Source: a virus
Direction: 5' to 3' (one strand)
Length of the DNA: 51,286 nt
IMG/VR virus record: IMGVR_UViG_3300045919_000132
Span: 1 to 51,286 of that record
Positions 22,089 through 31,137 of this stretch are shown here, in pieces. The position numbers and the translations under genes were made by a program. The notes beneath the pieces are model-generated. The model was not told where the DNA came from. It saw only the letters and a program-made list of their open reading frames with translations, and did no database searches. Position 1 is the first letter of the stretch. The number at the start of each line of letters is the position of its first letter.

Positions 22089-24126
22089 TCCGGAAGAGCA
22101 ACAAGCCCAGCAGGACAGTCAGATTGAGCGTTTTCTTGATTCGACTAATATTGCTTTAGATATTGATGATGATGTCCTTAAAACCATCGGTATGCAAGTA
22201 CACGAAGGTTACATTAACGACAAAGAATCCCGCCTTGAATGGGAGAAGCAATACGATGAGTGGCTAAATTTAGCCGTGCAGGTCAAGGAAGAAAAGTCGT
22301 GGCCTTGGCCGAATGCCTCGAACGTAAAGTTTCCCTTGGTGTCCACGGCTGCTATGCAGTTTGCAGCTCGTGCATATCCCACACTAATCCCTTCGGATGG
22401 TCGGATTGTAAAGGCTCAGGTTATTGGTTCTGACCCGCAAATGGAAAAGCAGAAACGTGCTGATCGCGTTTCCAAGTTTATGTCTTTTCAAGTTCTTCAC
22501 GAAATGGACAATTGGGAAGAAGACATGGACAAGCTTCTCTTTATGCTTCCTATTGCCGGTACAGTTTTTAAGAAAACGTTTCACGATCAATCGTCCGATA
22601 AAAACAGTTCAGTGTTAGTTGATCCCAAGAATTTGGTGGTTAATTACTGGACCAAGGATTTGGACAACTCTGAACGAATTACAGAAGTAGTCTGGAAATC
22701 TAAGCGAGCGGTTACTGAAAACCAGCGTTTGGAAATCTATCGGGAAGTTGATCTTCCCAGCCCTAAGAAATATGATGACAAGGCAGATCAAACAGGAATG
22801 GTTAAACCGGGTAATTTGGATGACACCACGCCATACATGTTGCTTGAACAGCACATGTTTTATGATCTAGATGAAGATGGGTATGCCGAACCTTACGTTA
22901 TTCTGATTGAAGAGCAATCTAAGGAAGTTCTTCGGATTACTCCGCGGTTTGCTAAAGATTCAATCAAAGCCAAAGAAGGTAAAATCCAAAAGATTGAGCC
23001 TTTAAATTTTTACACAAAGTATGAGTTTATTCCTAACCCTGATGGTGGATTTTATGGAATTGGGTTCGGTTATTTGCTTGGACCTTTGAATGACTCCGCC
23101 AACACGTTGATCAACCAACTGATTGATGCAGGTACGTTGAACAACCTTCAATCCGGATTCATCGGTAAAGGATTGCGTATTAAGATGGGCGACTCCCAGT
23201 TTAAACCGGGAGAATGGAAGCCCGTTAATGCAACTGGTCAAGACATTAAACAACAAATTTTCCCGCTGCCTACCAAGGAACCGTCACCGGTTCTTTTTAA
23301 GCTGTTGGAACTGATTATCCAGTCTACTAAAGAGCTGGCATCTGTTGCAGAAATCTTTACAGGTAAGATGCCGGGGCAAAACACTCCCGCAACTACCACA
23401 ATGGCAACTGTAGAGCAGGGCATGAAAGTGTTTACTGCAATTTACAAGCGGATTTACCGTTCGTTGTCCAAAGAATTTAAAAAGCTGTATCGGTTAAATT
23501 ATTTGTACGTTGACCCTAATACAGAAACAATGGTTTTGGATGAACCTATCGGTCCTGAAGATTTCAGTCAAAAGGGTTACGATATTTGTCCGGCTGCCGA
23601 TCCGAATGCTTCTTCGCAGCAAGAAAAACTGCAAAAAGCGCAAGGATTGATGGAATTGATGCCTCTTGGCACAATTGATCCTATGAAGGTTACTGAGCGT
23701 ATTCTTATTGCTCAGGAACAACCCCAGTGGGAGCAACTGATTCGTCAAGGTCCTCCTCCGCCTGATCCGAAAACGCAAGAAATGCAAATGAAGATGCAGA
23801 TGGAACAACAGAGTGCTGCGGTTAAATCCCAAGCCCTCCAACAAAAGATGGAACTGGACGGACGTGATAAACAACAGCAAATGGCAATGAAGGCACAAGA
23901 ACATGCCGTTGCTATTCAAGCCAAAGCTAAAACAGCTCAACTTGACGCTGCTGCTAAAGAGCATAATCAAAAGATTTTCATGGCTGATGCCTTGGGTAAG
24001 TTACAAACTAACCAAGCATTGAATCAGCAAAAAGTTGTTCATACACAGGAGATGAATAAATTACAAAGGAACAATACGAAGAGTGGCGGCAACACCCCGG
24101 CACGAAAGAGTTCTTCGAACAAGTAA
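22039..24126 (+). CDS. portal protein
   Basis: 695 residues, the size of podoviral/P22-type portals. Acidic N-terminus, then WPWPNASNVKFPL near 90-105, which is typical of the family, and a long helical stem. The C-terminal ~120 residues are Gln/Met/Lys-rich coiled coil. Forms the dodecameric vertex for packaging and tail attachment. Its 3' end overlaps a short ORF that seems to start with ATT. Confidence 0.9.
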   Translation: MTPDFPSQDAIPQPDINPEEQQAQQDSQIERFLDSTNIALDIDDDVLKTIGMQVHEGYINDKESRLEWEKQYDEWLNLAVQVKEEKSWPWPNASNVKFPLVSTAAMQFAARAYPTLIPSDGRIVKAQVIGSDPQMEKQKRADRVSKFMSFQVLHEMDNWEEDMDKLLFMLPIAGTVFKKTFHDQSSDKNSSVLVDPKNLVVNYWTKDLDNSERITEVVWKSKRAVTENQRLEIYREVDLPSPKKYDDKADQTGMVKPGNLDDTTPYMLLEQHMFYDLDEDGYAEPYVILIEEQSKEVLRITPRFAKDSIKAKEGKIQKIEPLNFYTKYEFIPNPDGGFYGIGFGYLLGPLNDSANTLINQLIDAGTLNNLQSGFIGKGLRIKMGDSQFKPGEWKPVNATGQDIKQQIFPLPTKEPSPVLFKLLELIIQSTKELASVAEIFTGKMPGQNTPATTTMATVEQGMKVFTAIYKRIYRSLSKEFKKLYRLNYLYVDPNTETMVLDEPIGPEDFSQKGYDICPAADPNASSQQEKLQKAQGLMELMPLGTIDPMKVTERILIAQEQPQWEQLIRQGPPPPDPKTQEMQMKMQMEQQSAAVKSQALQQKMELDGRDKQQQMAMKAQEHAVAIQAKAKTAQLDAAAKEHNQKIFMADALGKLQTNQALNQQKVVHTQEMNKLQRNNTKSGGNTPARKSSSNK

Positions 24127-24254
24127 ATGGGAGACGCCTTGATATTATTGAGGCGCTTTCCCTATCCGCTGGGCTAGATTCCAGCAATGATCGGTTTCAC
24201 GCAGGAGTTATTTTTGCCCTACGTGAGATTCAAGATGTAGACTTTATTCAATAG
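24060..24254 (+). CDS. small protein with probable ATT start codon (64 aa)
   Basis: An open frame from 24060 to TAG 24254 has no ATG, GTG or TTG near its beginning. The ATT at 24060 is preceded at eight bases by AGGAG. The product (ITKEQYEEWRQHPGTKEF...) has a convincing helical, charged composition and fills the portal-chaperonin gap. Initiation at ATT is rare (known for infC) and would limit expression. Function unknown. Confidence 0.6.
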   Translation: MTKEQYEEWRQHPGTKEFFEQVNGRRLDIIEALSLSAGLDSSNDRFHAGVIFALREIQDVDFIQ

Positions 24255-24262
24255 GAGAATAT

Positions 24263-24595
24263 ATGGCACTAACCCCTTGTGGACACCGAATTCTAATTCG
24301 TCATGATAAGCTTGAAGATGTAGATGACACTTTCAAAGCCGCTAAACGAGCCGGAATTGAAATCCCCAAAGAATTTAAAGAAATTCGTTTGGAACAAAAT
24401 GCAGTTGATAAAGGAATTGTTATTGCGATTGGACATACTGCATGGAAGGATTTTGGTGGTGATCCGTGGTGTGCTGTTGGCGATTACATTGCGTTTGCGC
24501 GACACGCTGGCAAGTACATTGAAGACCCTGAGACTAAAGAAGAATTCGTTCTTCTGAATGATGAAGACATTGTTTGTGTTATTAAAGGAATGTAA
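24263..24595 (+). CDS. GroES-like co-chaperonin
   Basis: 110 residues resembling Cpn10: PCGHRILIRHDKLED at the N-terminus, VDKGIVIAIGHTAW near 50-63 and VGDYIAFARHAGKYI in the C-terminal half, ending in the beta strand EDIVCVIKGM. The mobile-loop region appears longer than in GroES. Strong AGGAG site. It probably works with host GroEL to fold the capsid or portal, as phage co-chaperonins such as T4 gp31 do. Lies between portal and scaffold genes. Confidence 0.82.
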   Translation: MALTPCGHRILIRHDKLEDVDDTFKAAKRAGIEIPKEFKEIRLEQNAVDKGIVIAIGHTAWKDFGGDPWCAVGDYIAFARHAGKYIEDPETKEEFVLLNDEDIVCVIKGM

Positions 24596-25354
24596 ATGAG
24601 CGACGAAATTAACGACGCACCGGATATTGATCCGATTGAAAGCCAAGCCCGTGATCAGGGCTGGACATCTAAAGAAGAATTTGAAGCCAACCCTGCCAAT
24701 GAAGGCAAGAAGTGGCGCTCTGCTGAAGAGTTTGTTGATCGTGGGGAGTTGTTCTCCAAGATTGACGAATTGGCCCGTAAAGCCAAAAGCACTCAAAAAG
24801 CTTTAGATCAACTTTCCGAACATCACAAGCGAGTCAAAGAAACAGAGTTTAAACGTGCTCTAGATTCTCTGAAAGATCAGAAGCGAACGGCCCTTGAAGA
24901 AGGTGACGCGGATGCTTTGATTGCAATCGACGACCAAATTATGGAAGTCAAACAGGCACAAAAAGTTGCGGTTACACAAACCCAAAACGAATTGCCTGAA
25001 GAACTTAATCAATGGATTAGTAAAAATAAGTGGTATGAGTCGGATAAAGACATGGCAGAGGATGCCGATGCTCTTGGAGTTGGATATAAATCCAAGAATC
25101 CGGGTAAATCTCCGACAGAAGTTCTTGACTATGTTGAACGACAAATCAAGAAACTTTATCCCGAAAAGTTTACTAACGTGAATCGGCCAAAGACCGCCGT
25201 AGAATCGCCGTCCAATAGGGGAACGGTAAAGACCTCGGGTTATTCCCTGAGTGAAGATGAAGAACGTGTTGCTCGGAACTTTGAACGTAGCGGAATCATG
25301 ACCCGCGCGGAATACATCAAAGAACTTCGTGCAATTGATGCGAAAGGACGCTAA
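24596..25354 (+). CDS. scaffolding protein (predicted)
   Basis: 252 residues, highly charged and helical with a coiled-coil region around 55-120 (LARKAKSTQKALDQL and on), acidic N-terminus, flexible middle. Position between portal and capsid genes fits a scaffold for prohead assembly. No enzymatic motif. Confidence 0.75.
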   Translation: MSDEINDAPDIDPIESQARDQGWTSKEEFEANPANEGKKWRSAEEFVDRGELFSKIDELARKAKSTQKALDQLSEHHKRVKETEFKRALDSLKDQKRTALEEGDADALIAIDDQIMEVKQAQKVAVTQTQNELPEELNQWISKNKWYESDKDMAEDADALGVGYKSKNPGKSPTEVLDYVERQIKKLYPEKFTNVNRPKTAVESPSNRGTVKTSGYSLSEDEERVARNFERSGIMTRAEYIKELRAIDAKGR

Positions 25355-25356
25355 AA

Positions 25357-25743
25357 ATGGCAGTTACTAGTCGGGTTCGTAGAAGCCCAATTAACGGTGT
25401 GCGAAACAAACTTACCCTTCCTAAAGAATATCAGGATGACAAGGATCATAAGTACCGTTTTGCATATGACACTGACACACGTATCGACGATCTCCGCGAA
25501 CAGGGATACGAAGTAGTCACTACAACTAAACAGGTGCAAATTGGTGATAAACGTGCGGCTGACCCAACTCCAGTTGGTTCTGTTGTTACTACTCCTTCAG
25601 GCCCAAATAAACTTGTCTTGATGCGAATCAAGAAAGAGTATTGGGATGAGGATCGGGCAACAGAACAAACAGAAGTTGATAAAAGCGAACAAACACTAAA
25701 AGCGCCTTCAGGTCTTACTGGAACGATTACTATCGAAAAGTAA
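25357..25743 (+). CDS. structural hypothetical protein
   Basis: 128 residues, rich in charged residues with KYRFAYDTDTRIDDLREQGYE near 32-53, a segment seen in small head-region proteins of podoviruses. Likely a virion or assembly protein; not certain. Confidence 0.6.
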   Translation: MAVTSRVRRSPINGVRNKLTLPKEYQDDKDHKYRFAYDTDTRIDDLREQGYEVVTTTKQVQIGDKRAADPTPVGSVVTTPSGPNKLVLMRIKKEYWDEDRATEQTEVDKSEQTLKAPSGLTGTITIEK

Positions 25744-25768
25744 GACCATTAATATTGAAGGATATTAA

Positions 25769-26380
25769 ATGGCAAATGTATCGAAACCGACTGGATTCCG
25801 GCCGGTGAAACATACTACAGGTGCCCCCTATAACGGTCAAGCGAATTTGTATTATGTTTCGTCTGCTTCGTCCATTATTCTTGCGGGTGATCCTGTAAAA
25901 TACGGCGGCACTGCTGACGCCAACGGTATTGCTACCGTTGATCGCGCTGCTGCTGGCGACACTCCCGTTGGGATTGTTGTTGGAATTCTTAACTCTAAGT
26001 TTGACCCGGTTGGTAAACTGACCACAGGTTCGACTGCGCTGGATATTCCTGCGCTGACTCAGGTTAACACGGGTGCTGCTGCCTATGTTCTGGTTGCTGA
26101 CGCTCCTGATCTGGTCATGGAAGTTGAAACTTCAGGCACGACAGCTCTTGTTGACGTCGGCCTTAATGCTAACCTTGCTCTGGGTTCCCGTACTACTTCG
26201 ACTACTGTCTCTCCGGCGGTTCTCGACATGTCGACCAAAGCCACTACTGCAACTCTTATTTTCAACCTGATCGGCTATGCCCAGCGTGTTGATAATGATC
26301 CTACCTCTACCGGTGCTAAAGCTCTTGTGACGTTTAACGTCCATCAGTTCAAGTCTGTCGGTACGGCTGGTATTGCTTAA
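25769..26380 (+). CDS. probable head decoration/structural protein
   Basis: 203 residues, Thr/Ala/Val/Gly-rich and beta-dominated, directly upstream of the major capsid gene. Composition (few charged residues, GTTALVDVGLNANLALGS) matches capsid-stabilising or head-fibre proteins. Function inferred from position. Confidence 0.6.
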   Translation: MANVSKPTGFRPVKHTTGAPYNGQANLYYVSSASSIILAGDPVKYGGTADANGIATVDRAAAGDTPVGIVVGILNSKFDPVGKLTTGSTALDIPALTQVNTGAAAYVLVADAPDLVMEVETSGTTALVDVGLNANLALGSRTTSTTVSPAVLDMSTKATTATLIFNLIGYAQRVDNDPTSTGAKALVTFNVHQFKSVGTAGIA

Positions 26381-26395
26381 TAAAGGAGCTAGAAT

Positions 26396-27331
26396 ATGTC
26401 TGGTATTATTTCTACTGGCTCGTTTGCTAAAGCACTCTGGCCCGGTGTAAAAACTTGGTACGGTCAAACCTATGACCAATACCCGGTTGAATGGTCGCAA
26501 ATCTTTTCGCAAAACACTTCCAAACGTCAGTTTGAAGAAGAAGTGGGTGTGTCTGGTTTCGGTCTTGCAGTTGTTAAATCTGAAGGCGCTCCGGTGCAAT
26601 ACGATGTGGCCCGTCAAGGGTTCACGGTCCGTTACCAACACGTTGTGTATGGTCTGGGCTTTATCGTTACGCGCGAGGCGTTTGATGACGACCAATATGA
26701 TGTGGTTGGTAAACAGAAGGCTACTTCGTTGGCTTTCTCGATGCGTCAAACCAAGGAAATCGTTGGCGCTAACATTCTGAACCGTGCTTTTAACACTTCG
26801 TATGTTGGTGGTGACGGTGCCTCGCTGATCGGCTCTGCTGGCGGGGGTGGTTCGGCAAGTCATCCTAACGTGTCCGGCGGTACTTACACCAATGGTGTGG
26901 CTACTGCGGTTGACCTTTCGGAAGCGGCTCTTGAGCAAGCTTCGGTTGATATTCAAGCCTTTACTAATGATCGCGGCCTTAAAATCGCGGTGATGCCTAA
27001 AGCCCTGATTATCCCTCCGGCGCTTGAGTTTGAAGCGGCGCGTATTCTGAAGTCGGATGGTCGCGTTGGCACTGACAACAACGACATGAACGTTCTGAAA
27101 ACTCTGGGCACGATTCCCAAGGTTATCAAGAACCACTTTCTTACTCTTGGTAACGGCGTTTGGTTTGTTCAAACTAATGTTGCGGACGGGCTGAAGTATT
27201 TTGAACGTCGGGCTGATTCGTTTGACATGGACAATGATTGGGACACTGAGAACGCTAAGTTCAAGGCTACTGGTCGTTACTCGTTTGGTTGGACTGATCC
27301 GCGCTGCATTTACGGTTCGCCGGGAGCTTAA
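26396..27331 (+). CDS. major capsid protein
   Basis: 311 residues, typical for podoviral HK97-fold capsids of this size. SFAKALWPGVKTWYGQTYDQYP at the start and RYSFGWTDPRCIYGSPGA at the end are characteristic of the family. AAGGAG site upstream and a terminator-like hairpin after the stop fit high expression. Confidence 0.88.
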   Translation: MSGIISTGSFAKALWPGVKTWYGQTYDQYPVEWSQIFSQNTSKRQFEEEVGVSGFGLAVVKSEGAPVQYDVARQGFTVRYQHVVYGLGFIVTREAFDDDQYDVVGKQKATSLAFSMRQTKEIVGANILNRAFNTSYVGGDGASLIGSAGGGGSASHPNVSGGTYTNGVATAVDLSEAALEQASVDIQAFTNDRGLKIAVMPKALIIPPALEFEAARILKSDGRVGTDNNDMNVLKTLGTIPKVIKNHFLTLGNGVWFVQTNVADGLKYFERRADSFDMDNDWDTENAKFKATGRYSFGWTDPRCIYGSPGA

Positions 27332-27341
27332 TAGTAACTTG

Positions 27342-27363
27342 ATGGGGGATTAAGTTCCCCCAT
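27342..27363 (+). terminator. hairpin after capsid gene
   Basis: Perfect 8-bp stem ATGGGGGA/TCCCCCAT with a 6-nt loop, followed by a weak T-run. May attenuate transcription or protect the capsid mRNA 3' end. Confidence 0.6.
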
Positions 27364-27381
27364 TTCTGTGAAGGAAAAATT

Positions 27382-27816
27382 ATGGCTCTTATTTTTACTG
27401 ATCCTAATACAGCAGGACCGTTTGATTCGTTTCAGGTAAAAGATGTAATTACCAAAGTAGTTAAGTTGACGAACACCAACTTTAGTACAACTGGTGTTAA
27501 TACTCTTGTGGCTACGCTTCCTGCGGATGCCTCGATTGTTGAAATTTCGTATTGGAATAAAACCCAGCTTGCTGGTGGTTCGATTTCAGCAGCGACTATG
27601 AGCATTGGTGCTACATCTGGCGCAACAACTTATGCAAGCGCGTTTAACGTGTTTACTGCTTCAGGTACGTATGGTTTTGTATCTCCGGTAACGGGGATTC
27701 TGCAACCGTATAACCCTCCGATGCTTGCCACCTATCCCTTGTGGATTAATGGTACGTCGACCACGGGTAATCCGACAAGCGGTGAAATTTACGTGATCAT
27801 CAAGTACGTTCGTTAA
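27382..27816 (+). CDS. structural hypothetical protein
   Basis: 144 residues, beta-rich and Thr/Ser/Gly-rich, between two hairpins downstream of the capsid gene. Suggests a minor head or head-tail protein. Family not recognised. Confidence 0.6.
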   Translation: MALIFTDPNTAGPFDSFQVKDVITKVVKLTNTNFSTTGVNTLVATLPADASIVEISYWNKTQLAGGSISAATMSIGATSGATTYASAFNVFTASGTYGFVSPVTGILQPYNPPMLATYPLWINGTSTTGNPTSGEIYVIIKYVR

Positions 27817-27830
27817 TAGTTAAAAATCTA

Positions 27831-27868
27831 AAGGGAGGTTCTGGGGATTCTCGGAGTCTCCCTTTTTT
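27831..27868 (+). terminator. intrinsic terminator
   Basis: Stem AAGGGAG/CTCCCTT (27831-27837 with 27858-27864), extended by weaker pairs, then a T-run to 27868. Lies right after the 27382-27816 gene. Confidence 0.75.
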
Positions 27869-27884
27869 CATTTAAAGGATTCAC

Positions 27885-28211
27885 ATGCAAGTTTATATTC
27901 GTCCGTTTAATCCTAAACCACTTCAAGGTGTGAATACCCTTAATCTGGCGGTTACAGGTACTACAGGAACAATTGCTCTTGGTGCATTTAAAAACCAAGG
28001 GCGACAATCAATTCGAATTGTCAACTCAGGAACACAGGTTGTGTTTCTTAATTTTTCAGTTGGAACAGGTACAGCTACTACAACAACTGATATGCCCATG
28101 CTTCCCAATACGTCGGAAGTGTTTTGGCTTGGTGAAAAAACTACAAACATTAATGCAATTGCTGCTGCTACAGGTAGCACTCTCTATGTGACTATCGGCG
28201 AAGGAGTTTAA
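27885..28211 (+). CDS. structural hypothetical protein
   Basis: 108 residues, beta-rich (LNLAVTGTTGTIALGAFKNQG), probably a small virion protein such as a fibre base or decoration. No recognised family. Confidence 0.55.
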   Translation: MQVYIRPFNPKPLQGVNTLNLAVTGTTGTIALGAFKNQGRQSIRIVNSGTQVVFLNFSVGTGTATTTTDMPMLPNTSEVFWLGEKTTNINAIAAATGSTLYVTIGEGV

Positions 28212-28213
28212 CC

Positions 28214-28834
28214 ATGCTTAGAGCAGTTGCTGGTGGCGGAGGAGGAGTAAAAGGCTCTAGTACCTTTGCTGCTCTTTCTCCAACAGGTAATACTATTGGG
28301 GATACTTATATGGTTACGGATGCCAATAATTCGTTGTGGTATTGGACCGGCAGTATTTGGCGACCCGTGAATGGAAGGTGCGTGCTGTACGCCGATGCAA
28401 CTTACACCCTGTCCCCCACCGATACCAATCTAAACACGATGTGGTCATACACGCTTCCTGCCGGGATCATGGGCACGAAGGGTACGGTGCGCGCCAACCT
28501 CAACTACTACCTTTCAAATTCAGTCAACAACAAAACCGTTTCCTTTACTTTCGGCGGCACGGTTTTGTGGCAGTACCCATTTTCCAGCGGGACGGGTGGC
28601 TACCAACTACTGAACACAGTTCACTACGTTCAGAACAGGGGCGTGACTAACTCGCAGATAGCGAACATCCCCGGCAACATGGTTGCCCCTTATGGAGGGC
28701 AATCCGCCAGCAGTGGTACAACCTCCGCCATCGACACAACGGCCCCTGTCACCGTTGCCATGACCGTACAGAAAGTTGTTGGCGCGGAAATTTTGCAGCT
28801 AGAGCGCGTCCTTTTGGAGTTGATCTACCCATGA
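28214..28834 (+). CDS. tail fibre-like protein
   Basis: 206 residues. A Gly-rich N-terminus is followed by GDTYMVTDANNSLWYW, a pattern seen in phage fibre and lectin-like proteins, then beta-rich sequence. G+C content rises from about 28370, suggesting module exchange. Overlaps the next gene at ATGA. Likely part of a receptor-binding apparatus. Confidence 0.55.
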   Translation: MLRAVAGGGGGVKGSSTFAALSPTGNTIGDTYMVTDANNSLWYWTGSIWRPVNGRCVLYADATYTLSPTDTNLNTMWSYTLPAGIMGTKGTVRANLNYYLSNSVNNKTVSFTFGGTVLWQYPFSSGTGGYQLLNTVHYVQNRGVTNSQIANIPGNMVAPYGGQSASSGTTSAIDTTAPVTVAMTVQKVVGAEILQLERVLLELIYP

Positions 28835-29307
28835 TAGAAGTTCCTACCCTCGCAGAGGCATACCGCATTCCCAACGTGATCGGCATGGTTGCGCCCTCAC
28901 AAACGCACGGCGCGTTGGTTTACGTTGTTGGCGATGAGGCAGCGTGGGCAGCGTTGCTGCCGCCCCCCTCACTCCTCATTCCGGCCGTAACCCCTTGGCA
29001 AATCCGCAAGGCGCTCAACGCGCTAGGACTGCGTGCTGCTGTTGAAGCTGCTGTAAAAGCATCAGACCAGAACACACAAGATGCTTGGCAATACGCCACA
29101 GAATTTCGTAGAGACAATCCTTTAGTAACAAATATTGGCCTTGCTTTAGGCAAAACATCTGAGGAAGTTGACGCTCTGTTTGAATTAGCATTAAATGATG
29201 GGGTGCCTACAGACAATCCATTGACTACTGCAAATGAAGCAACTTTGTCTTTCTGGCAAACACATTTTCCAACCTTTACTGCAATGTTTGCAACTTTATT
29301 TAAATGA
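28831..29307 (+). CDS. fibre-associated hypothetical protein
   Basis: 158 residues. The C-terminal part TPWQIRKALNALGLRAAVEAAV (about 58-80) is a segment that recurs in many phage fibre-region proteins. DNA composition switches from G+C-rich to A+T-rich near 29050, inside the gene. Could be a fibre chaperone or assembly protein. Confidence 0.55.
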   Translation: MIEVPTLAEAYRIPNVIGMVAPSQTHGALVYVVGDEAAWAALLPPPSLLIPAVTPWQIRKALNALGLRAAVEAAVKASDQNTQDAWQYATEFRRDNPLVTNIGLALGKTSEEVDALFELALNDGVPTDNPLTTANEATLSFWQTHFPTFTAMFATLFK

Positions 29308-29636
29308 AACTCTACTTTAAATCCGGAGCATGGAATGTAATCTGTGATGTATGTGGCAACAAGTTCAAAAACACCGATGTTAAAAAACGTTGGGACGGAT
29401 TTATTGTTTGTAAAGATGATTTTGAACATCGCCACGTTGCAGATTTTATTAAAATTCCTGCCGAACATAATAACGTAACTGATCCTAGGCACGAGCCTGA
29501 TGATCAATTTATTTCAGTAACATACATTGATACAGGCGACAGACCTGTTTGCACCCCACTAGGAAAATCTTCCATTAGCGGAGAAGCTGTGGCAGGGTGT
29601 ATGGTTGCTGGTAATGTCTACTTAGGATATTTATAA
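29304..29636 (+). CDS. small zinc-ribbon phage protein
   Basis: 110 residues. SGAWNVICDVCGNKFKNTD near 6-25 and the later Cys in FIVCKDDFE give a zinc-ribbon; RWDGFIVCKDDFEHRH is typical of small proteins in phage tail-fibre regions. Function unknown. Confidence 0.65.
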   Translation: MKLYFKSGAWNVICDVCGNKFKNTDVKKRWDGFIVCKDDFEHRHVADFIKIPAEHNNVTDPRHEPDDQFISVTYIDTGDRPVCTPLGKSSISGEAVAGCMVAGNVYLGYL

Positions 29637-30055
29637 TGGCTCTTACAAATTTTATTGATGGCTCGACAAAAGTTATTTCTACGTGGTTAAACGGTGTTGA
29701 TGTCCTATGGCAAACAGTTTTTGGCGGGGCTACAACAGCAGCCCAAGCACGCACGGCTCTAGGTGTATCCGCTACGGGCGCGGACACCTCCTACCCGTTA
29801 AAAAGTAACAATCTTTCTGATGTTACTGCCGCAACGGCTAGAACTAATTTAGGGGTGGCTGCTAGTGGAGCAAACACGGACATTACCTCGCTTAACGCTC
29901 CCGCATTGGGGGCAGCAACCGCAACTACAGCAACCCCCAGTTCTGACAATACAACTAAAGTCGCAACCACGGCTTTTGTTCAATCCGCAATTGCCGCTTC
30001 AAGTGGCGCAGGAACGGACATTAATTTTTTTCTTGCCGCACGCGGCGTTATCTAA
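29636..30055 (+). CDS. tail fibre-like protein with repeats
   Basis: 139 residues. Repeats of the ARTALGVSATGA / ARTNLGVAASGA type, as in shafts of phage fibres, and VATTAFVQSAIA near the end, a common fibre segment. Short for a full fibre, so probably a stem or truncated module. Confidence 0.7.
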   Translation: MALTNFIDGSTKVISTWLNGVDVLWQTVFGGATTAAQARTALGVSATGADTSYPLKSNNLSDVTAATARTNLGVAASGANTDITSLNAPALGAATATTATPSSDNTTKVATTAFVQSAIAASSGAGTDINFFLAARGVI

Positions 30056-30064
30056 AGGATTATC

Positions 30065-30478
30065 ATGGCAACATCTGCAATTTATTTTACTACTCCGGGA
30101 CAGGCACAAACGCAAGTAACAACATTAAATGCGGCGGTGGACGGAACCGGAACAATCGGCACAAACATGATTCAGGTTTTGGCTGGTAGCACAAACGGTC
30201 GCCGCATTTCACGCGTTCGCTGTATTCATGCCCTTGCCACCGCAGCTTCAGCCAATAAAATCAGTTTTTTTGTATCTTACGACAACGGAACGACAAAACG
30301 TTTTCTTTGCGACGTAGCTTTGGCAGCAATTGGTGCCCTGTCGGCAACGCAGCGTGGGGGCTATGCCGAAGTACCCGAATTAGTTGGTAAGGTTTTGATT
30401 GGTACAACAGCAATTCTGTACGCCGCCTGCTGGATTTCGCAGGCCGCGAACATTGACGTTGAATATAACGACGCTTAA
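30065..30478 (+). CDS. structural hypothetical protein
   Basis: 137 residues, beta-rich, Ala/Thr/Gly-rich, in the fibre block. Possibly a fibre or spike subunit. Not recognised. Confidence 0.55.
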   Translation: MATSAIYFTTPGQAQTQVTTLNAAVDGTGTIGTNMIQVLAGSTNGRRISRVRCIHALATAASANKISFFVSYDNGTTKRFLCDVALAAIGALSATQRGGYAEVPELVGKVLIGTTAILYAACWISQAANIDVEYNDA

Positions 30479-30480
30479 TC

Positions 30481-31131
30481 ATGTCTAATAAAGCAGCTTA
30501 TGGTCCGGGTGGAGGGCCTATCGGATTCGAGCGTGTCGGCCCTTGGCGCACAGACCCAACGGACCCCATTCAGATGGGTGCCCCATTTATCTTCCCCGTC
30601 ACCTCGGGCACTTTCAAATCCGAGTATGGTGTACTCTACAAGATTACCTTGCAGGGCGGCGGGTCGAACAACGGCGGCGCAGGTGGGTGGATCATAGCGT
30701 GGTGGGTTGGGACAGGCGGGATCGTCACCATCGCGGGTGGGGGTCTAGGCGTGAGCAGTACTTTCACGGTTGACGGGAAGACACTCCTCACCGCGACAGG
30801 GAGCGTGGCCCTTACTGGCGGCAGTCCTTCAGTGGACGCCTCGTTTACAGGCAAAGTGATCAGTGGGCAAGGTGGGGCAGGGAAGTACGACAACTTTTCG
30901 GATGGCAATCTAAACACGGTTTTCGTGTCTTTTGGCGGAAACTCCTTACTAGGTCAAGGGGCGCAATCCGACAAAAATGGAACCCTCATTCAAAGCTCCA
31001 CTGGATATGGAGCCGGTGGCAATCCATTTACTACCAATGGCGGTGGAGGTTCTTGCGCTATCATTGAGAAGGTTCTTCCCGCTCTGAACTCTCAAGCGGC
31101 CCCGTGGCAACCGGGACCGCCTCTAATATAA
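30481..31131 (+). CDS. Gly-rich fibre or adhesin-like protein
   Basis: 216 residues with many Gly runs (GGAGG, GGGLG, TNGGGGSCAII). Gly-rich loops of this kind are found at tips of phage adhesins. The DNA is G+C-richer over 30500-30900, again suggesting exchange. Candidate host-range determinant. Confidence 0.55.
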   Translation: MSNKAAYGPGGGPIGFERVGPWRTDPTDPIQMGAPFIFPVTSGTFKSEYGVLYKITLQGGGSNNGGAGGWIIAWWVGTGGIVTIAGGGLGVSSTFTVDGKTLLTATGSVALTGGSPSVDASFTGKVISGQGGAGKYDNFSDGNLNTVFVSFGGNSLLGQGAQSDKNGTLIQSSTGYGAGGNPFTTNGGGGSCAIIEKVLPALNSQAAPWQPGPPLI

Positions 31132-31137
31132 TTTGTC

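Noticed and set aside
26132-27172. 346-residue leftward ORF
   Set aside because: It is antisense to the major capsid gene and its neighbour; a shadow caused by codon bias.
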